Source: Thioclava electrotropha (GTDB lineage Bacteria; Pseudomonadota; Alphaproteobacteria; Rhodobacterales; Rhodobacteraceae). Taken from it: DNA of 64,000 bases. Position 1 is the stretch's first letter; the number at the start of each line of letters is the position of its first letter. The notes beneath the pieces were generated by a model, which was not told the DNA's origin, did not search any database, and saw only the letters and a program-made list of their open reading frames with translations. The translations under genes and the position numbers were made by a program. Location of the stretch: positions 62,001 through 126,000 of the forward strand of contig NZ_CP053563.1 of assembly GCF_002085925.2 (NCBI RefSeq), given 5' to 3'. Shown one piece after another: positions 1 to 7,858 of this stretch.

Positions 1-612
1 AAGCTGCGGCAGAAGATGAGCGATCGCCGGATGCCGGTTCTGCTCACGCACGAGGCGATTGAACGCGGCTATAGCGTTGCGAAACGATGCAGCCTTGTCC
101 GCGCGGCAGGCAATCAAGGTCTGGCGGGCAGTTTCAGTCGTCAGCTCGCTCGGGTGCAGATGACCGCCGTGCGAGCGCAGGATTGTCATCGAGACCGAGA
201 ACATGTTCGGCAGAATGCGATTGCCTTCGTCATCGAAGGTATTCTCGACGCGCGCGGCGTAGTCCACGATCTGATCCCAGGCGCCGCGCTGGTCGGAGAC
301 CTTTACGGGGGCCGTCACGCTCTCCTGCGCGCGCCGGATCGTCGACGCGATCTTCTTCACCCAAATGTTGAACACTGCTTCCTGATCGCCCGGCGTAGCG
401 CCGCGGAATTCGTCGGCCCAGATGATCGACTTCGCGCGACGGATCCAGTCGTTTTCATTGGCGGGAATTTGCGACAGCCGCAGCCCTGTAAGACGTTCGG
501 CCTTGTGCAACGCGGCCGCGAGGGTCTTCGCGGACGCCTCGGAATAAACCGACGGCAGGACATGCGCGACGTCTTTGAGGGTTTTCAGCCCGATAGATTG
601 TTCGTTGCTCAT
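1..612 (-). CDS. Partial gene, possible N-terminal part of a recombinase-like protein
   Basis: An open frame of 204 codons starts at an ATG at 612 and runs off the left edge of the window. An AGGAGG motif lies about ten bases before the ATG. The protein starts MSNEQSIGLKTLKDVAHVLP and is rich in short amphipathic helices. The segment around residues 165-200 (ASFRNAIAAFNRLVREQ) resembles the helical core-binding region of tyrosine recombinases and the partial gene at the right end of the window, but no catalytic residue is in view. It lies 94 bases downstream of a helix-turn-helix gene on the same strand, an arrangement seen for excisionase-recombinase pairs. The function is an inference. Confidence 0.55.
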   Translation of the reverse strand, partial: MSNEQSIGLKTLKDVAHVLPSVYSEASAKTLAAALHKAERLTGLRLSQIPANENDWIRRAKSIIWADEFRGATPGDQEAVFNIWVKKIASTIRRAQESVTAPVKVSDQRGAWDQIVDYAARVENTFDDEGNRILPNMFSVSMTILRSHGGHLHPSELTTETARQTLIACRADKAASFRNAIAAFNRLVREQNRHPAIAHLLPQL

Positions 613-706
613 CTTTTCATTTCCTCCTGTCGGTTTTCATTCGACCGCCCGACCGTTCATTGCGACAATATGAATGGAACGGGGTGCGAAGTTTGGCCCG
701 TAAACT

Positions 707-1156
707 TCACCCCCCGTTCCATTTATCGGAGGAAATTCCCGCCTTTTTCAGTGTTTTGCGGTTCACGAAGCGCCGCGCGCGCCAGGCTTCGACTTCCGCC
801 GGAACGAAGAGGCATGCCCGCCCGGCACGCCGACTCGGAAGGTTTTCCGCACGGGCCTCCGCCCTAATGTACGATGGACTCACGGAGCAGAGCCGCGCCG
901 CCTCTTCCACCGTCAGGAGATCGCCCTTATACGCCGCGACCATGCCCTCCGGAGGTGGCCCGCCTTCAAATGCGAAAACAGCGTCCCAAGTGTAGCGCAG
1001 CTTCGTGCCGTCGGTGACAGGAACGAGCAGGCCGCGCTGTTCGTGTCGCCAGAGGAAGGTGTCACTTGCTGAAAAGCGCCATCGACGTCGCAGAAACGCC
1101 CGGTCGAGCAGCACTGGCGGAGAGTCGCAATCGGGATTTTCGTGTCCTGTGGGCAT
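707..1156 (-). CDS. Helix-turn-helix protein, excisionase/AlpA-like
   Basis: The 149-residue protein contains two segments that look like small winged helix-turn-helix units. Residues 15-65 contain FLRRRWRFSASDTFLWRHEQ followed by a wing-like VPVTDGTKLRY. Residues 78-130 contain LLTVEEAARLCSVSPSYIRA followed by LFVPAEVEAW, the typical pattern of the excisionase/MerR-type DNA-binding domain (HTH_17). Such proteins bend DNA for site-specific recombinases or act as small repressors. It sits directly upstream of the partial gene ending at base 1 and probably shares its transcript. The start at 1156 is not fixed by a clear ribosome binding site. Confidence 0.6.
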   Translation of the reverse strand: MPTGHENPDCDSPPVLLDRAFLRRRWRFSASDTFLWRHEQRGLLVPVTDGTKLRYTWDAVFAFEGGPPPEGMVAAYKGDLLTVEEAARLCSVSPSYIRAEARAENLPSRRAGRACLFVPAEVEAWRARRFVNRKTLKKAGISSDKWNGG

Positions 1157-1422
1157 TCTCTATCCATTCTCTTGGGGGCAGAGAAGACAAAGGGAGAATG
1201 CGGGGAGTTTCAAAATCGCCAGCAGAATATTTTAGGGTGTCGGAACAACTTGTTGATCAAATGATCAGTATAGTAACGCCAACGAATTCGCGCGCACCCG
1301 CTATCGGAGGCGATGGGGCGCCGAAGGCTCAACCCCTGAGGGAAAATGTTGGTAGCTCCTCTCCGTCTCCAGAGGGGCTCTGTACTTGGGTAGCTGCGCC
1401 GCTCGAAGAATTCTTCGAGGCT

Positions 1423-1683
1423 TCAGATCGGGTTCATCCCGCTCGAGAGCCACTTGGCAAAATCCGGCTCTTTGACTTGCCCCGAGGCCAGATCCTTCAT
1501 CGCCCGGACGCCTTCGACCGGTGTTGGTCGGAAAGAGTAGCCGTTGAACCGCAAAAACGTGACCGCGGTCACGAATGCTGTGCGCTTGTTTCCATCCATG
1601 AAGGCACATGTCTTGGAGATGCCGAAGGCGTAGGCCGCTGCGATTTCCGCGAGGCCAGCGTCGGTGTATGCGGCGAGATTCCT
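1423..1683 (-). pseudogene. doc: Doc-family (death-on-curing) toxin fragment
   Basis: Reading the minus strand from about 1683 to the TGA at 1423-1425 gives an NLAAYTDAGLAEIAAAYAFG segment, followed directly by ISKTCAFMDGNKRTAF, the Fic/Doc core motif (H-x-F-x-D-G-N-K-R), and a complete Doc-like C-terminus ending KWLSSGMNPI. The usual histidine before the F is replaced (TCAFMDGNKR), so the AMPylation/phosphorylation histidine is missing. Upstream the frame changes near 1683 into a segment with YRALDDALKPEG that does not resemble the Doc N-terminus. This is a decayed toxin gene, probably left from an earlier plasmid addiction module. Confidence 0.6.
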
Positions 1684-1883
1684 CGCGCGGGCGCAGAGTG
1701 GCGCCCTTCGGGCTTGAGCGCGTCGTCGAGCGCGCGATACGCCGCCTCTGCCTTGCGCCGGATCTTATGACGGGTCTCCTCATCGGAAACGAGCGGAACA
1801 ACATTTGCGATCTCGTTGTCACCGCAAGAATAGCGCCACTGTACTTCGAGAGCGGTGAGTGAGCCGGGGTGCCTGATTTCGAT

Positions 1884-1985
1884 CTAGCATGCGATCTGAA
1901 TGATATCACGTTCGAGTTGCTGCGACGCTGCCCTCGTACGCTCCATCCCGGCCTGCATTGCGGTTGCGCGGGAGATGCCTGCCAT
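1884..1985 (-). CDS. Very small ORF, 33 residues, unknown
   Basis: An ATG at 1985 follows AAGGATGATGAAAA, a good ribosome binding site at normal spacing. The frame reads MAGISRATAMQAGMERTRAA and ends after 33 residues at a TAG. It could be the start of a truncated gene, for example an antitoxin upstream of the Doc fragment. No family was recognised and it may not be expressed. Confidence 0.25.
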   Translation of the reverse strand: MAGISRATAMQAGMERTRAASQQLERDIIQIAC

Positions 1986-2087
1986 TTTTCATCATCCTTT
2001 ACTTACACTTGACGGCGCCGCCCATTTTGTTCGCACAGCAGCGGATACTGAGGGGAGGTCTCCCTACCAAAATTCGAGCCCGATCGA

Positions 2088-2117
2088 TTCCCACACAAAC
2101 TATAGTTTGTGTGGGAA
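2088..2117. repeat. 30-bp perfect palindrome
   Basis: The half-site TTCCCACACAAACTA is followed without a spacer by its exact reverse complement. A palindrome without a loop fits a binding site for a dimeric protein better than a transcription terminator. It lies about 120 bases beyond the 3' end of the minus-strand gene at 2237-2650 and about 100 bases before the small ORF at 1884-1985. Confidence 0.9.
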
Positions 2118-2236
2118 AGAGCACGCACCGACCAAGTCGGTCGGAACTTGAGCGCCGTCTTCCGGTTGCGATCTTCATATGTCGTTCATTCGGTTCAGCC
2201 GTGCCGGCTGCGGGAAATCCAGCAGCCGGCTTCCAT

Positions 2237-2650
2237 TTATACGGTTTCGATGATCTTGGATCGTATCTGCTCCAACCGTTCGTTGCGGCTCGCGCAAGCG
2301 AGTGTGGCGAGCTGGCGCGCCGATCGCGCATCAGACGTGCTGAGAACGAAAAGTAGCTCTGCCAGCGTCCGGCGGACCAGGAGTGTGCCGCCCCGGTCCG
2401 TCAGACGAAGGCCATCATCTGCAAGTGCGTAAGATTGGCGGGAAAGCTCCAGCGTGACGAGATCGACGACGGCATGTTCGAGAGCGGCCGCACGAAGCGC
2501 ACTGTCTGGGGAGAGGATACACGCTGTCAGCCACGTCCTCAGCCGCTCGCTCCAAACCGCGTCATGTGCGTGAGTGAGCAGAGACTGCAGAGCGGGCAGA
2601 TTGCGCTGGCCAAAAGCTTGAACGGCACTGAGTTTCTCGGGATTGTGCAT
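2237..2650 (-). CDS. Hypothetical protein, 137 residues
   Basis: The start was placed at the ATG at 2650 (MHNPEKLSAVQAFGQRNLPA) because the open frame upstream is arginine-rich read-through across an inverted repeat and because GAGATAGG precedes the ATG. The protein is all-helical in appearance, without signal peptide, membrane segment or cysteine motif. It has a central ALEHAVVDLVTLEL stretch and ends in EQIRSKIIETV. No family was recognised. It lies downstream of the PemK/MazF-like gene on the same strand, separated by a 57-base inverted repeat, so it could be part of the same unit. That is inference only. Confidence 0.55.
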   Translation of the reverse strand: MHNPEKLSAVQAFGQRNLPALQSLLTHAHDAVWSERLRTWLTACILSPDSALRAAALEHAVVDLVTLELSRQSYALADDGLRLTDRGGTLLVRRTLAELLFVLSTSDARSARQLATLACASRNERLEQIRSKIIETV

Positions 2651-2690
2651 AACATTACCTATCTCTTGTTGCGATATCGCACCCGGCTTC

Positions 2691-2747
2691 TGATCCGGGT
2701 TGGATCCGCGGGCGCCATGCGCGATGCCCGCGGATCCAACCGGATCA
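2691..2747. repeat. Inverted repeat between two minus-strand genes
   Basis: The arm at 2691-2713 (GATCCGGGTTGGATCCGCGG core) is matched by its reverse complement at 2726-2747 with a single extra G, around a 12-base loop that holds a small GCGC-CAT-GCGC pairing of its own. No T-run follows on either strand, so it is not a typical intrinsic terminator. It separates the PemK-like gene from the 137-residue unknown gene. Confidence 0.85.
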
Positions 2748-2783
2748 GAGCCTGTACGCGGGGTCCGCGCCCGCCGGAACCGC

Positions 2784-3251
2784 TCAGACCAGATACGGCT
2801 CGCCTCCCCTGCGACGGCGATCGCCTCGGCGCGGGTGCAATCCGCGGCGCTCTGCTTCGATCCTGCGTTCCGCGGTCGGCCAGCTGGCTTCAATCTGGGC
2901 AAAGAGATCGTTTTGACGCCGTCGCAAAGCCTCGGTCAGTCGTCCGAGGACAGGGGTTCCCAGAGCATTCGGCACAAGCCGCGGATCCGCGCGGGCCACC
3001 CGCACGCGACGCGCCAGCACGAACCGACTCGCTTTATCGAGTCCACATTCAGCGAACTCGGCAGTCACACGCAGTTCGAAGCCAACATTCGCGCGCGAGC
3101 GAGAGGTGGTACCGTATGCGAGAAGGACTTCCTTATCGCTCGCGTCGAGAACGAGGCAAGGCCGGGCGTAGGGCGCCATTCCCTCGGAATGAGGAAATCT
3201 GAACGAGACAATATCGCCCGGGAAAAGGGGATTAGGCAGCAGACGAAACAC
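2784..3251 (-). CDS. PemK/MazF-like protein (toxin family)
   Basis: The 155-residue protein opens with NPLFPGDIVSFRFPHSEG and PYARPCLVLD, the pattern of the PemK/MazF beta-barrel endoribonuclease family (G-D-I/V near the N-terminus and R-P-x-L-V-L). This is followed by LLAYGTTSRSRAN, which matches the family's second conserved strand, and by a basic C-terminal tail. MazF-type proteins cleave mRNA and are normally paired with a small antitoxin, but no MazE- or PemI-like gene is adjacent. The neighbours are the unknown genes at 2237-2650 and 3396-4181. A TCC-rich complement (ACACAGGAG on the coding strand) precedes the start. The family assignment is fairly good; toxicity is untested. Confidence 0.6.
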   Translation of the reverse strand: MFRLLPNPLFPGDIVSFRFPHSEGMAPYARPCLVLDASDKEVLLAYGTTSRSRANVGFELRVTAEFAECGLDKASRFVLARRVRVARADPRLVPNALGTPVLGRLTEALRRRQNDLFAQIEASWPTAERRIEAERRGLHPRRGDRRRRGGEPYLV

Positions 3252-3270
3252 GAATAAAACTCCTGTGTAT

Positions 3271-3335
3271 ACGGCAGCGGCTGAGGGCCGATGCGGTGGC
3301 CCGACAGCACCGCATCGGCCCTCAGCCGCTGCCGT
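3271..3335. repeat. 65-bp hairpin with 28-bp perfect arms
   Basis: The arm 3271-3298 begins ACGGCAGCGGCTGAGGGCCG. It is repeated as its exact reverse complement at 3308-3335 around the nine-base loop GCCCGACAG. It lies 20 bases upstream of the PemK-like start codon and 60 bases after the stop of the next gene on the same strand. There is no U-tract on the minus strand. A perfect 28-bp stem is far longer than typical terminators and would be folded in the leader of the PemK-like mRNA if the genes are cotranscribed. Confidence 0.9.
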
Positions 3336-3395
3336 CTTCTTTACGATTAGGGAGCGGCTTGAGGCATGCGGCGGTACCCGCCGCCGGGCCGGTTG

Positions 3396-4181
3396 CTAGC
3401 CGCGGGGCGGAGGATCTGGAACGATCCCCGGCAAATGGCTGAAGTCGAACGTTTTTGCGTCGACCTTCCGGCTGCCAGACGCGTCAATCAGCGTCACCTT
3501 CGCACCAGCGGGATGCTTTCGGATCGCCGAAATCCACCAGGTTGTCTGAGCGTGACAGACCCTGCATTCGACGTGACGCAAGCCATAGTCTTGTCTGTCC
3601 CGGCTCTCGATGACTACGAGCGTTACCCCTGTCATCTTCGCAATCCGCGTCAAAGACGCCATGTGCTTGCCGCGTAGACGGCTCCAGTTCATCGACGAAG
3701 GGCCATAGAATTTCGGAGCCTTACCTTTGAAGACATGTCGGATCACGATGAGATAGTTGAGATCGTCGAGGCTCCGACAGTCTCCGACTTCGGCAAGATC
3801 GAGGAGCGTGTAATAGTCAGATATCCGAGCAGCCATTAGCCGTTGAGTAAGGCCGGAAAACTGCCATGCCAGTATTCTGTTACGTTCAATGAGTCGGATG
3901 TCATCGAACAAGTCCGTCCTCTTCGCTTCTGCAACGAGCCGATGCAGCGACGTCGCGCCGTTCTCGCGGTATGGGCCAACGATCGCTCGGAGCCGGGTCC
4001 CCTCGATCCATGTCTTCGCAAGGCTCGGGGTCTCAATCGCCTCACGAATCCAGAGCTCTTGTCGGTCTTGGTGATGAAGCATCGCGAGGATCAGCTTGAA
4101 CGACGTGAGACTGAACCCCGCCCGTCTGAGATGCTCGACGAGCACCTGCGCGATCTGAATTTTGCCGTTGTCGGCCGGCAT
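3396..4181 (-). CDS. Hypothetical protein, 261 residues, with CxxC motif
   Basis: The ATG at 4181 (MPADNGKIQIAQVLVEHLRR) was chosen because GAAAGAGGAGCAGAC directly precedes it. The open frame extends further upstream but has no comparable site. The N-terminal half is helical (FKLILAMLHHQDRQELWIRE). The C-terminal half contains HVECRVCHAQTTWW, a possible CxxC metal site, and ends in PGIVPDPPPRG. No family was recognised. It is the first gene of a minus-strand row with the PemK-like gene and the 137-residue gene, each gap being filled by a different long palindrome. Confidence 0.6.
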   Translation of the reverse strand: MPADNGKIQIAQVLVEHLRRAGFSLTSFKLILAMLHHQDRQELWIREAIETPSLAKTWIEGTRLRAIVGPYRENGATSLHRLVAEAKRTDLFDDIRLIERNRILAWQFSGLTQRLMAARISDYYTLLDLAEVGDCRSLDDLNYLIVIRHVFKGKAPKFYGPSSMNWSRLRGKHMASLTRIAKMTGVTLVVIESRDRQDYGLRHVECRVCHAQTTWWISAIRKHPAGAKVTLIDASGSRKVDAKTFDFSHLPGIVPDPPPRG

Positions 4182-5783
4182 GTCTGCTCCTCTTTCGATG
4201 ACTATCGATGAGCAGATGTGTTTCTTACCAAGCGCACGGAAATCGCGAGAGCGGCTCACTTCGGGGCTCGACCAACCCGTTTCTACTGTTTGGCAAACCC
4301 GTTCGTGAGGTGGCAGCCCCCGGGAACACCGGCCTCCTGCCCCGCTTCTGATCAGCACTACCCCGGATCTGAACCTGTAGATTTTACGTAGGTGATTGAT
4401 TTCGCGAGGAATACGTCTGCTTGAAATGGTAGAAATTAGAAGAAATCCCAGAAATCATCAGGAATCCCGAACGGTTTTGGGGGATTTGTTTTGGTCACAC
4501 CAAGCCCAAGCCGCTCGCGAACAGTTCACAGATTGGGCACCGGCGGAAACGTGGAAGGTTTCGTAAGAGGAGGTCCTTGGCCGACCAAGTTTGTGTGCAG
4601 CTTCAAGCATTCCAGATCCCCCTTGCCGCCAGTGCGTATCTTGCAATTGAGAGGAGAGGCTCTGGGAGCGCTCATGCGAGCGCGTCCCTTTCTGAAACGG
4701 ACGAGACGAGCCGACACCCCGTCCCAATAGTGCGGCTCTAAACTGATCGAATAAGCGCGCGAATCCAGCTTTCTGGATTCGCGACGTCATGCGGATATCC
4801 GAGGGAGACGCTCGAGACTTGGGTTTAGCCAACAGTTATGGTCCTGCCTTCGTGACACCTTATCTTCAGCGGCCCTGCTGCCCATCATGACTGTCCCACG
4901 ACTCTACGAAGACCAAACGCTCCAGGTCATCAATGGTTTCATCGGTGGAGCCCGAGGCGCCCAGCAGACGTGAGACCCGGCCTGATGCTCCAGTGCCAGT
5001 GAACCATTTCGATGCAGCGATCACGCCACGGAACTGGCCGAAAAAATCGTCTGTTCCGATTTCCGTCCGCTTCCGTTGGATCCGATCTCCCTTCTGAGGC
5101 GCTCGGAAACACCGTCGCCAATTGGACCAACTCTCTTTAAAAGAACCCCGTGTGATCCCTTCTGCCAAGCTCGACCTCTCGATCCTGTCTGAAACATCTT
5201 GGGAATCCGATTAACCGCGGCTCGGCTTCCAGAAACTCGCTTCGATTTCGAGCGGAGTGCATGTTCGCGCGCCGACGACCGTCTGCCAACCACCACCCCC
5301 CAAAAAACATCACGAAATCCGTTTCCGTACACCGAGAGATGAACCCATCTCCCTCCAAGCAGAGACGACGACACCGTCAAACCTCTTACATCCCGACAGG
5401 AGACCACCCAATGCCCAAGCACCCATTTCCCCTACGTAAACCCGAGGACCTCAGCAACCTCAAGTTCATTCTGCAGGCTCTGCAAGCGACCGGGCGACCG
5501 CCTGGCTCAGGAGGTCTGGTTGGCCTGCCACCCTCCACCCACGTCTCCATCCCTTCGAAGTCAAGGAAGCTGCACTGATGGCCGACATGGCCCTGTTCTG
5601 CCTGGCGGCGACGCGATCGGCGGCCTTCCAATCGTCAAGCAGGGCAAGACCTCGTCGTCGCAGCAGGATGAAGAGGTTGCGCGCAGCGGGCGGCCAGAAG
5701 ACGTCTCACCAAGTGCAAAGAGTCCCCCGGCTCACAAAACCCGACCTTCTCAAAGATACCTGCACATAAAGGACCTTATCATC
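4182..5783. other. 1.6-kb stretch without a secure gene
   Basis: No convincing gene was found here. On the minus strand a frame with a TTG start at 5168 ends at 4866 with a natural-looking tail (STDETIDDLERLVFVESWDS), but its first half looks random. On the plus strand a short frame at 5411-5578 starts after an AGGAG site with MPKHPFPLRKPEDLSNLKFI and breaks near 5520. A neighbouring frame then reads RLHPFEVKEAALMADMALFC, which suggests a small gene broken by a frameshift just upstream of the 222-residue gene. Both are weak. Confidence 0.4.
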
Positions 5784-6452
5784 ATGATGACAGACAGCAA
5801 ATCTACCAAGTGGACCGATCTCTTTTCCAAAGAGCCGGCCCGTCTTGCAGCCCTCCCTCTGACGGGGCCTCTGCCACACACCCCACATCTCGTTCAACCG
5901 GACTCCGCCCGCCCCGGCAACCTTATCGGGGTATTTGGGGGTATCCACAATTCGACAGGCCAGAGCTTCAACACTCAATCGATTATCGAAGTCGCCTATC
6001 AACAGGGCGCACTCGAACCGCAAACCATCTTCGATGACGAGATGTCGGTATCCAACGCCGCGGCGTTCCGCGAGATCACCGCCGTGCCCTTCGCCGGACT
6101 GAATCATCACCGCATCGTGCATCAAGCCCGGATGGTTGAGAAATGGACACCATACACAATACACTTGGTCCAGTTCGCCGATGCGCTCCTCTACGTACAC
6201 CCCCACTGGATTCAGGGCATCTGGGGCTGGCGTGAAAGCCACTCCGAGCTTTGCCCTCTGGTGGTTCTGATGGAGAGTGCAAAGTCGCGGGAAGAAGGCG
6301 AGCGATGCATCGAGAAGGCAATGCGCTACATCGAGCTGTTCCACTCGCTTCTTCCGCAGTACGAACGAGCCAGCGTGCACATGAACATCGAACGGCCCCG
6401 TCCGGAGGACTTCTGCTGCCATGACGCTGAACACGATTCAGTCGTGCTATAG
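5784..6452 (+). CDS. Hypothetical protein, 222 residues
   Basis: The start was set at the ATG at 5784 because AAGGA lies ten bases before it; the frame is open further upstream. The protein begins MMTDSKSTKWTDLFSKEPAR. It contains NLIGVFGGIHNSTGQSFNTQ and an aromatic and histidine-rich middle (TPYTIHLVQFADALLYVHPH), followed by a helical C-terminus. It has no signal peptide or membrane helix. Amino-acid composition looks like a real soluble protein, but no family was recognised. It stands alone between a gene-poor stretch and IS debris. Confidence 0.6.
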   Translation: MMTDSKSTKWTDLFSKEPARLAALPLTGPLPHTPHLVQPDSARPGNLIGVFGGIHNSTGQSFNTQSIIEVAYQQGALEPQTIFDDEMSVSNAAAFREITAVPFAGLNHHRIVHQARMVEKWTPYTIHLVQFADALLYVHPHWIQGIWGWRESHSELCPLVVLMESAKSREEGERCIEKAMRYIELFHSLLPQYERASVHMNIERPRPEDFCCHDAEHDSVVL

Positions 6453-6548
6453 TCTGGAGGCTCTACTGCGGCGCGATGGAGGCATCAGCGCGCCGCGGTA
6501 GACTTAGTGTCAGGATTCATAATCAGTAGATGACGGTTGCTGCGAGTG

Positions 6549-6735
6549 CTATCCCGGAGTAGCCATTTGACGTTTGACAGACCACCGAGCAGCGCGCGCA
6601 CCGATGTAATCGCTGACCTGAGCGGCCATGACAAACAGGTCAATCGGTCGTCCCTCGCTGTCGCAGATGGCGTGCAGTTTCGTGTTCATGCCGCCGTTGG
6701 TTCGCCCGATCAGGCGACGCGCTCCCTTTCTTAAC
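6549..6735 (-). pseudogene. IS5-family (IS427-like) transposase fragment
   Basis: The minus strand reads GRTNGGMNTKLHAICDSEGR followed by PIDLFVMAAQVSDYIGA, the conserved middle of the second ORF of IS427-type IS5 elements (G-R-S/T-x-G-G-x-x-T-K-x-H). It is cut at both ends. Its upstream side is joined directly to the IS110 fragment, so a deletion or an insertion has fused two IS relics. Confidence 0.7.
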
Positions 6736-7317
6736 GGCAATGCTGGTCGCCGTTGGATGTCAGTCACAAGCAGGCGCATTCGCGTGGAAAGATCGGAAGC
6801 GCCCTCTGCAGCCAGTCTGGCAAGTTCCTTTTGGAAAACGTGGCGCCCAGTGCCAACCCGAATGCCGCGTTCCATCAAGAAGCCTCGACCCTGGTTGATC
6901 AAGCGCGTCCTGTCCGACACGAGGCGCTCCCGCGCACGGTGTGCGCACACGGTGCAAAGCCTGAAGGTCGAGCTGTTCTTCCGATTTGATCGCAACGAAT
7001 GAGACCGTCGGGCGCGTCGCAGCTTCGGCAATCGCCTCCGCATCACGGTCGTCATTCTTGTAAACCTTCACATAGGGCCGGAAGTAGAGCGGCGACATCA
7101 ACCGAGGCTCATGTCCCTTCTCAAGACAAAATCGCCCGATGTGATGCACCCCGCCGCAGGCTTCCATCGCAACCAAGCAGGGTGGGAGCGGAATAAGAAA
7201 GTCCAACAGCCGATGCCGCTGGAGCCGTTTGCGAAACACAACCGCTCCCGCTTTATCCAGCCCTGCATGACTGCGAACGGCCTTGCCCAGATCAATGCCC
7301 AAAACCTTGATGTCCAT
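6736..7317 (-). pseudogene. IS110-family transposase fragment, frameshifted
   Basis: From the ATG at 7317 the frame reads MDIKVLGIDLGKAVRSHAGL, with the first aspartate of the DEDD RuvC-like domain, then VAMEACGGVHHIGR and YVKVYKNDDRDAEAIAEAAT, all typical of IS110 transposases. Near 6950 the reading continues in another frame (ERLVSDRTRLINQGRGFLME). The copy then stops where the IS5 fragment begins. The C-terminal serine domain is missing, so the protein cannot be active. Confidence 0.75.
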
Positions 7318-7340
7318 CAGATGCTCCCTCTCCACCTCTG

Positions 7341-7388
7341 CCCGCAATGGTAGCAGCGGGTTGGTGGGAAGGCAGTTCATCCCAGTAG
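7341..7388. repeat. IS110 end sequence, copy A
   Basis: The segment ending GGTGGGAAGGCAGTTCATCC just upstream of the IS110 start codon recurs with a few mismatches at 31434-31487. It is the leading end of this IS110-type element. Confidence 0.6.
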
Positions 7389-7556
7389 GTCAGTCGTTGG
7401 TAAGCGAAAGATGCGAAATTCGGTTCGCGAATTTGCAGTTACCGACAAGAAGTAGATTTGCCTGTAACGCTATCAGTGAGCTACCCCCTGAAATTCGGAC
7501 ACTGACATAAGCTACGATTTGCAGTCTGCTGATCTTCGACGAGAAGGAGATCAGAG

Positions 7557-7850
7557 ATGTCGAAACGCAAGCAGCACGCACCCGAGTTCAAGGCAAAGGT
7601 CGCGCTGGAAGCCCTGAAGGGTGAAGAGACAGCGGCCGAGCTGGCGAGCCGGTTCGGGGTGCATCCAACGATGATCCATCAATGGAAGCGGGCCTTGCTC
7701 GAAGGCGCGTCGGGCGTGTTCGAGCGCGGGGGCCGAAGGAAGCCCGAGATCGACGAGGAGCAGGTGAAGGAGCTCCACGCCAAGATCGGGGAGCTGGCGG
7801 TGGCCAACTCTTTTTTGGAACGAAAGCTGAAGCCTTGGGGCGGGAAGTGA
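7557..7850 (+). CDS. IS3-family OrfA, copy 1
   Basis: The 97-residue protein has a helix-turn-helix (AAELASRFGVHPTMIHQWKR) that binds the IS ends and a C-terminal heptad-like segment (QVKELHAKIGELAVANSFLE). A six-T run at 7811-7816 near the 3' end is a slippery site. A -1 shift there continues into the OrfB frame and would give the OrfAB transposase. GAGAAGGAGAT precedes the start codon. Confidence 0.9.
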   Translation: MSKRKQHAPEFKAKVALEALKGEETAAELASRFGVHPTMIHQWKRALLEGASGVFERGGRRKPEIDEEQVKELHAKIGELAVANSFLERKLKPWGGK

Positions 7851-7858
7851 GGCGTGGC

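Noticed and set aside
16..867. Plus-strand open frame of 283 codons
   Set aside because: Low-complexity, arginine-rich reading opposite the minus-strand gene at 1-612 and the helix-turn-helix gene.
1301..1909. Minus-strand open frame of 202 codons
   Set aside because: It is the wrong frame through the Doc relic; the Doc motif is read in another frame.
3271..3335. Rho-independent terminator
   Set aside because: No T-tract follows on the minus strand, and the stem is much longer than typical.
1884..4181. Integron gene-cassette array with attC sites
   Set aside because: The palindromes lack the R/L box consensus (RYYYAAC and GTTRRRY), are perfect rather than bulged, and no integron integrase is in view.
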